From: Minwuia thermotolerans
GTDB taxonomy: Bacteria > Pseudomonadota > Alphaproteobacteria > Minwuiales > Minwuiaceae
DNA length: 40,607 nucleotides
Reading direction: 5' to 3'
Assembly: GCA_021604565.1 (NCBI GenBank)
Contig: BQJF01000037.1
Location: 1-40,607 of the forward strand
A program made the position numbers and the translations under genes. The notes beneath the pieces were generated by a model that worked only from the letters and a program-made list of their open reading frames with translations, ran no database searches and was not told the origin of the DNA. This document shows positions 34,642 through 40,607 of the stretch, piece by piece (the stretch's first letter is position 1; each line of letters opens with the position of its first letter).

Positions 34642-35843
34642 TCCCGGTCGCGGAAGCGCGTGCGCGCATCCTGGCCCAGATGCCGCAGATGCCTGCCGAG
34701 TGGATCTCCATTGCCGAGGCCGATGGCCGCGTGCTGGCCGAACCCGCCATCGCCCAGCGTACGCAGCCGCCCGCCGACCTCTCGGCCATGGATGGTTACG
34801 CGGTTCTGGGAACGGATGTCGTCTCCGCCGGGGCCAGCCTGAACTGCATTGGTGAGTCGGCAGCGGGCCACGCCTTCGACGGCGAAGTGAAACCGGGCGA
34901 GTGCGTGCGCATCTTCACGGGCGCGCCCCTGCCCCCCGGCACCGACACGATCCTGATACAGGAAGACACGGATGTTTCAGGCACCACCGTCGTCACGACG
35001 GAGGCCCTGAAGACAGGCACCTATGTCCGCCGGGCCGGGCTCGATTTCCGCGCCGGTGAAACAGGTCTTCAGCCGGGCCGGGACATCGGTCCCCGCGACC
35101 TCGGTCTGCTTGCCGCGATGAACGTCCCATGGGTCGGTGTGCGGCGGCGTCCCCGCATCGCGCTGCTCTCCACCGGCGACGAGCTCGTGCGACCGGGTGA
35201 GGCGCTGGGTCCGAACCAGATCGTCTCCTCCAATGCCATCTCGCTGGCCGCACTTGTTCGCCGCGCCGGGGCGGAGCCTGTCGATATCGGCATCGCGGAG
35301 GATCGCCCCGATGCCCTGGCTGAGGCTGCCGCGCGGGCAGCCGGCTGCGACATGCTGGTGACCCTCGGCGGGGCCTCCGTCGGCGATCACGACCTCGTGC
35401 AGGACGTACTGGGTGACAAGGGTCTGGCGCTGGACTTCTGGCGCATCGCCATGCGCCCCGGCAAGCCGCTGATGTTCGGACAGTTCGGCGACGTGCGCCT
35501 GCTGGGCCTGCCGGGCAACCCGGTCTCCGCCGTGGTCTGCGGCCTGCTGTTCCTGCGCCCGGCCATCCGCCGGATGCTGGGTGCGGAGGATGTGGAGCCG
35601 GAGGTGCGCACGGCGACGCTGGGCCGCGATCTGGCCGAGAATGACCGGCGGGAGGACTATCTGCGCAGCGAACTGCATCTCGACGCGGATGGTCACGCAA
35701 CCGTCACCCCGTTCGCGCGCCAGGACTCCTCCATGCTGCATGTCCTCTCCCGCGCCGGCGCACTCGCCATACGTGCACCCCATGCGGAGTCGCTGAAGGC
35801 GGGAAGCCCGATTTCCTACATCCCCCTGACCGGCATGATCTGA
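34638..35843 (+). CDS. moeA: Molybdopterin molybdenumtransferase
   Basis: The 401-residue enzyme inserts molybdate into molybdopterin-AMP. Visible landmarks are DLSAMDGYA near 47, [12 protein letters not shown] near 93, LSTGDELV near 180, [10 protein letters not shown] near 240, RPGKPLMFG near 273 and GLPGNPVSA near 288, the molybdopterin-binding and catalytic regions of the MogA-like domain. A C-terminal beta domain follows. The start at 34638 was chosen because it overlaps the moaC stop (ATGATC) and opens the conserved IPVAEAR sequence; the frame extends upstream inside moaC. The last gene of the trpGDC-moaC-moeA unit. Confidence 0.97.
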   Translation: MIPVAEARARILAQMPQMPAEWISIAEADGRVLAEPAIAQRTQPPADLSAMDGYAVLGTDVVSAGASLNCIGESAAGHAFDGEVKPGECVRIFTGAPLPPGTDTILIQEDTDVSGTTVVTTEALKTGTYVRRAGLDFRAGETGLQPGRDIGPRDLGLLAAMNVPWVGVRRRPRIALLSTGDELVRPGEALGPNQIVSSNAISLAALVRRAGAEPVDIGIAEDRPDALAEAAARAAGCDMLVTLGGASVGDHDLVQDVLGDKGLALDFWRIAMRPGKPLMFGQFGDVRLLGLPGNPVSAVVCGLLFLRPAIRRMLGAEDVEPEVRTATLGRDLAENDRREDYLRSELHLDADGHATVTPFARQDSSMLHVLSRAGALAIRAPHAESLKAGSPISYIPLTGMI

Positions 35844-35889
35844 AACCGGACGACGGAACCACATGGGGACCAACGCCGGGTTGAAACAG

Positions 35890-35904
35890 GAACATTGACG
35901 GAAT
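35890..35904. promoter_or_regulatory. Imperfect LexA (SOS) box
   Basis: GAACATTGACGGAAT has a perfect left half (GAAC) and a right half with one change (GAAT for GAAC) at the seven-base spacing of the alphaproteobacterial LexA operator. Its centre is 19 bases before that of the perfect box, so both could bind on similar faces of the helix. Confidence 0.4.
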
Positions 35905-35908
35905 TCCG

Positions 35909-35923
35909 GAACTTTCATAGAAC
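35909..35923. promoter_or_regulatory. LexA (SOS) box, GAAC-N7-GAAC
   Basis: GAACTTTCATAGAAC is a perfect copy of the alphaproteobacterial SOS operator (GTTC-N7-GTTC on the other strand). It is about 110 bases before the lexA ATG, so lexA is expected to repress itself. It occurs in the 189-base gap after moeA. Confidence 0.85.
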
Positions 35924-36032
35924 ATAGGCGGTCTAACCAAGTGATTCGTTTCGGGTTTCATGACCCTGACCGGCCGCGCGGAAGGACGAACCAGCAACGC
36001 ACACTCAGATGTGCCCTCAGCGGGGGATCGCC

Positions 36033-36761
36033 ATGCTGACCCGGAAACAGCACGAACTGCTTCTGTTCGTGGACAGGCACCTGAACGAGAATGGTGTTTC
36101 ACCGTCCTTCGACGAGATGAAGGACGCCCTGAACCTGAAGTCCAAGTCGGGCATCCATCGCCTGATCTCGGCGCTGGAGGAGCGGGGTTTCATCCGGCGC
36201 CTGCCGCATCGTGCCCGCGCGCTGGAGGTCCTGCGCCTGCCGGACGCCGCGACCCCTGCGGGCCGCCGTGCCTCCGGGGAGCCGGTGCTGAGTTCCAGCG
36301 GCTTCCGGCCGACGGTGGTCAGCAACCCGGATCTGCCGCTGTCTTCCGCGCCGCCGCCCGCTTCCCGCACCGCAAGCGACACGGTCAGCCTGCCACTCTA
36401 TGGCCGGATCGCCGCCGGTACGCCGATCGAGGCCCTGCGCGACCATTCGAACTATGTCGATGTACCGTCCCACATGGTCGGACGCGGCGAACATTACGCA
36501 CTGGAAGTCGCCGGTGATTCGATGATCAACGCCGGCATTCTCGACGGCGACACGGTGATCGTGGAACGCGGCGACGTGGCCGACAATGGCAGCATCGTCG
36601 TGGCCCTGGTGGAGGGGGAGGAAGTCACCCTGAAACGCCTGCGCCGCCGCAGCAACGCCATCGCGCTGGAGCCGGAGAACCCGGCTTACGAGACCCGGAT
36701 CTACCGTCCCGATCAGGTGCGGGTCCAGGGACGTCTCGTGGCCCTGTTCCGGCAATATTGA
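36033..36761 (+). CDS. lexA: SOS-response repressor LexA
   Basis: The 242-residue repressor has an N-terminal winged HTH (1-70; [10 protein letters not shown] start, [21 protein letters not shown] as recognition region) and a C-terminal S24 autoprotease domain. The self-cleavage bond is Ala128-Gly129 in RIAAGTP, the nucleophile Ser163 in GDSM and the base Lys201 in VTLKRL. A long Pro/Ser-rich linker (about 72-116) accounts for the length, which is usual in alphaproteobacteria. The ATG at 36033 was preferred to one at 36009 because it opens the conserved start and GGGGGA lies about five bases before it. RecA-stimulated cleavage would derepress SOS genes. Convergent with comEC. Confidence 0.97.
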   Translation: MLTRKQHELLLFVDRHLNENGVSPSFDEMKDALNLKSKSGIHRLISALEERGFIRRLPHRARALEVLRLPDAATPAGRRASGEPVLSSSGFRPTVVSNPDLPLSSAPPPASRTASDTVSLPLYGRIAAGTPIEALRDHSNYVDVPSHMVGRGEHYALEVAGDSMINAGILDGDTVIVERGDVADNGSIVVALVEGEEVTLKRLRRRSNAIALEPENPAYETRIYRPDQVRVQGRLVALFRQY

Positions 36762-36773
36762 ACCTGACCGCGC

Positions 36774-36791
36774 GGCGGCATCACTGCCGCC
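36774..36791. terminator. Hairpin between convergent lexA and comEC
   Basis: GGCGGCA pairs with TGCCGCC over a four-base TCAC loop, 12 bases past the lexA stop and covering the comEC stop region. No T-run follows on either strand, so it may only be a weak or Rho-assisted terminator. Confidence 0.4.
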
Positions 36792-38943
36792 AGTAGTGTT
36801 CGCTGCGCGGTATCGGTCGCCGGACCCAGGGACGATTGCCCCGGTGGGCGTTGACCGACTGGACCGAGGGGCCGGATCGGGCACTGAGGTGCAGCGTGTG
36901 CGGCCCGTCGCGCCAGAGGTCGAAGAAGTCCACGACCACCCGCGCCGACGGGCAACGCCCGCGCACAGGAACAGTGGCAATCACCACATCCGCACGCCCG
37001 CAGTCGTCGCGCACCGCACGCTCGTCCACCGGCAGCGCGATCATCCAGCCATCGCGGCGCAGGATGCAGCCAAGCAGGTCGCAGCGCAGGTTGCCGTCGG
37101 CACTGGCACCGTCCAGCGGCCAGCGACCGCCCGGTTCCGAGGTGCCGACGCGCGCCAGCCATTGCTGCGCCACGAACTTCTCGCGCCGCAGCGTTGACAG
37201 CAGCAGCCCGCCGTCCTGCGCGGTGACGGCGGTAAGTCGCCCGTCACCGGTGACGCGCACCAGCGGGCCATCTGCCACATAGGGGCTTGCCATACCCAGC
37301 AGGATCGCCAGCCAGCCCAGGTTCCGCCAGCCGCCCGACCACAGACACAGCCAGAGTCCGCCGACGGTCACCGTGACCAGTCCGACGGCGGGCATGGCCG
37401 GTACCAGCCGCACCGCCCCCTCAAGCTCTGCCACGCCATGCGCAATGCGAAGGATGAGGTCGATTCCCTCCCCCATCAGCCAGAGCGGCACGCCCTCCAG
37501 TCCCAGCGGCATGACGATCAGGGCAAGCGTACCCGCAGGCATGACCCAGAAGCCTGTGACCGGCACGGCGGCCAGGTTGGCAATGACGCCATAGTCCGCA
37601 ACTCGTCCGAAGTGGAAGATCGCGAAGGGTGCGGTCGCCAGACCGGCGATGATCGTGGTGACACCGACCCCGGCAAGATAGATCAGCGCGCGGCCTGCCG
37701 GGCCCGTGTCCCGTGTCCGGCGCAGCATCCGTTCGCCGAACCGCTCATAGGTCGCAACGAGCGCTGTCACGGCGGCAAAGGACATCTGGAAGCCCGGCTC
37801 CGTCAGCGCCTCCGGCGTCATCAACAGCACCGCAAGCGCCGCAATGGCCACGGTACGCAGGGAGATCGCGCGCCGGTCGGTCAGCACCGCCAGCATCACC
37901 AGCGACACCATGATGAAGGCGCGGATGGTTGGCACCGATGCACCGGTCAGCACCAGATAGAACAGGCCGCCACACAGTGCGGCAACGGCGGCGATCTTCT
38001 TGATCGGCCAGTTGAGGGCAATGGCCGGTCGCAGCGCCAGTCCGAAGCGGATCAGCCAGAACAGGAAGCCGCTGACCAGTCCCATGTGCAATCCGGAAAT
38101 GGCGAGCAGATGCGCCAGCCCGGCGTCCCGCAGCGCCTGTGTATCGCTTCCCGGAATGCCGCCCCTGTCCCCGATCAGCAGGGCAACGGCAACCCCGCCC
38201 GCAGCACCATCCAGTGCGGTCCTGATCCGCGCCGCCATGTGATCGCGCAGCCGGGGCACGGCCTGACCCGCGGCTGATCCGGGGTCAATGACCCGAACCG
38301 GTCCAAGGGCGTAGCCACTGCCGCCGATGCCCCGGAAGAAGGCATGACGCTGAAAATCGAATGCCCCCGGTTCGACCGGTGGTGACGGTGGCAGCAGGTT
38401 GGCCAGCACTTCGATACGGTCACCGGGCCGCGCCGTGTCACCACGGGTGCGGACCGTGACCCGCACCCGATGCGGCAGGTCGGTCGCGTGCAGTTTGGCG
38501 AACCCCGAAGGCTGGATCGTCAGGCGCGTGTCCCCCTCCCGCACCTCCACCCGCTCCACCATGCCGGACAGTTGCGACGGGCCGATCTCGGCGGGCAGGA
38601 CAGGGGCGGCAACCAGCAGTGTCCGCAAGACAGCCGCCGCCAGCCCCAGCGCAACCAGACCGAATACAAGCGAGACCGGGGCCAGGGTGGTGCCGCGAAA
38701 CTGCCACATCGCGAACATGGCCAGCAGCACAGCAACGGCGGCGAGCGGCCAGCCCGGTTCGGTGGGGAGCGCAAAGTAGAGACCGATCCCGCTGGCGAAC
38801 ACCACGGGCAGCCAGAAGAACAGGCGCCCCCGCTCCTGCGCCAGCAGGGCACCCACCGTATCCACCGGACGCGCAAGGGCGGCACCGGTGATTGCCAGCA
38901 TCGTTCCCAGTCGTCTCGTCACCTGCCGGGCGATGTGATACAT
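36781..38943 (-). CDS. comEC: ComEC/Rec2-family competence protein
   Basis: The 720-residue membrane protein has an N-terminal pair of helices (about 40-120), an OB-like DUF4131 extracytoplasmic region (about 120-230; [20 protein letters not shown]), and the Competence domain with about ten helices (about 240-530). That domain begins GDRGGIP and [15 protein letters not shown], the most conserved motif of the family. The C-terminal part (about 550-690) is not an obvious full metallo-beta-lactamase domain: the HxHxDH motif is absent. ComEC forms the inner-membrane channel for DNA uptake. Its ATG at 38943 is 52 bases from the gltX start on the other strand, leaving a very short shared promoter region. 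Confidence 0.93.
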   Translation of the reverse strand: MYHIARQVTRRLGTMLAITGAALARPVDTVGALLAQERGRLFFWLPVVFASGIGLYFALPTEPGWPLAAVAVLLAMFAMWQFRGTTLAPVSLVFGLVALGLAAAVLRTLLVAAPVLPAEIGPSQLSGMVERVEVREGDTRLTIQPSGFAKLHATDLPHRVRVTVRTRGDTARPGDRIEVLANLLPPSPPVEPGAFDFQRHAFFRGIGGSGYALGPVRVIDPGSAAGQAVPRLRDHMAARIRTALDGAAGGVAVALLIGDRGGIPGSDTQALRDAGLAHLLAISGLHMGLVSGFLFWLIRFGLALRPAIALNWPIKKIAAVAALCGGLFYLVLTGASVPTIRAFIMVSLVMLAVLTDRRAISLRTVAIAALAVLLMTPEALTEPGFQMSFAAVTALVATYERFGERMLRRTRDTGPAGRALIYLAGVGVTTIIAGLATAPFAIFHFGRVADYGVIANLAAVPVTGFWVMPAGTLALIVMPLGLEGVPLWLMGEGIDLILRIAHGVAELEGAVRLVPAMPAVGLVTVTVGGLWLCLWSGGWRNLGWLAILLGMASPYVADGPLVRVTGDGRLTAVTAQDGGLLLSTLRREKFVAQQWLARVGTSEPGGRWPLDGASADGNLRCDLLGCILRRDGWMIALPVDERAVRDDCGRADVVIATVPVRGRCPSARVVVDFFDLWRDGPHTLHLSARSGPSVQSVNAHRGNRPWVRRPIPRSEHYWRQ

Positions 38944-38995
38944 GACCGCCTCCCGCCCGGGACTTTATGTCTTTCTGCCAAATGGAGAAACATTG

Positions 38996-40390
<1,395 letters not shown>

Positions 40391-40451
40391 CGCGCTATCT
40401 CGGGATCCACGCGAAGGGGACGCCGGGCGTGTGCAATGGTCCGGCTTTGGG

Positions 40452-40457
40452 TATAAT
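40452..40457 (+). promoter_or_regulatory. Candidate -10 element of the gltA promoter
   Basis: A perfect TATAAT occurs in the 141-base gap between gltX and gltA, 75 bases before the gltA start. No good -35 element is seen 17 bases upstream, so either the promoter depends on an activator or this is chance. The position fits a separate promoter for citrate synthase. Confidence 0.4.
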
Positions 40458-40531
40458 GGTTCGCATGTGCGGTATCGATTTTCCGGTGCCGACGAAGTAG
40501 CGTGCGGATGCAACAGATGAGGGGTCAGATA

Positions 40532-40607
40532 ATGGATGAAGCGAAGAAAACCGGCAGTGCCAGCCTTGCGACCGGCGGGGGATCAAACATCGATTTCGAT
40601 GTCCTTT
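40532..40607 (+). CDS. gltA: Start of a probable citrate synthase gene (cut by window end)
   Basis: The frame opens at ATG 40532 after GAGGGG and stays open to the window edge: the 25 visible residues include DFDVL, which can align with the 'PVL.GT.GP' start of type II citrate synthase. That is too little for proof by itself. Position directly after gltX supports gltA, because gltX-gltA adjacency is frequent in alphaproteobacteria. The full gene, if citrate synthase, makes citrate from oxaloacetate and acetyl-CoA. Confidence 0.6.
   Translation, partial: MDEAKKTGSASLATGGGSNIDFDVL

Noticed and set aside
38942..38995. 18-codon extension of gltX upstream of 38996
   Set aside because: It overlaps the comEC start on the other strand, is not conserved in GluRS, and GGAGA is properly placed for the ATG at 38996.

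Overview
The window looks like a chromosomal segment of a high-GC alphaproteobacterium, probably near the Rhodospirillales. Four things support this. The heme gene is a glycine-dependent 5-aminolevulinate synthase (C4 pathway). The lexA gene is preceded by a GAAC-N7-GAAC box, the alphaproteobacterial SOS operator. A TTAA-N7-TTAA box of the CtrA type lies between two divergent histidine kinase genes. The right-hand gene order (ppiD, trpE, trpGDC, moaC, moeA, lexA, comEC, gltX, start of gltA) is familiar from this class. No insertion sequence, prophage, CRISPR array, rRNA or replication origin was seen. No stretch above 300 bases lacks a gene.

Left part (1-10.8 kb): a tRNA-Asn gene; a secreted coiled-coil/OmpA-domain wall protein; an SDR oxidoreductase; two divergent hybrid histidine kinases (an MHYT-PAS-kinase-receiver protein and a receiver-kinase protein) sharing a CtrA-like control region; a small exported protein; an unrecognised protein built of two similar halves; a two-gene thiamine-dependent 2-oxo acid dehydrogenase E1 operon; and a small secreted-repeat protein.

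Middle (10.8-26.3 kb): a leftward group of acyl-CoA synthetase, Fe(II)/2-oxoglutarate-type oxygenase, LysE/RhtB exporter and EAL phosphodiesterase; a small membrane protein; hemA. Then two divergent operons follow. The leftward one encodes an aberrant ABC transporter-like protein, a cyclic-nucleotide-binding-domain protein, a small methyltransferase and a hotdog thioesterase. The rightward one encodes a GT28/MurG-like glycosyltransferase, a PhyH-type oxygenase, a TylF-type methyltransferase, a GT4 glycosyltransferase and an SDR epimerase-like protein. This second operon resembles glycan or small-molecule tailoring machinery.

Right part (26.2-40.6 kb): tpiA and divergent ppiD; trpE; an antisense divergent polysaccharide deacetylase; trpG-trpD-trpC with tightly coupled moaC and moeA; lexA with its SOS boxes; convergent comEC; gltX; and the first codons of a probable gltA cut by the window edge.

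The strongest novelty candidates are three. First, the 908-residue ABC-like protein has a degraded Walker A and a nucleotide-binding domain in which the Q-loop-to-Walker B part appears three times. Second, the unrecognised protein at 7210-8040 has a 145-residue internal duplication and sits head-to-head with an orphan E1 pair. Third, the divergent histidine kinases carry a CtrA box between them. Functional statements are inferred from motifs read by eye; no database search was possible.
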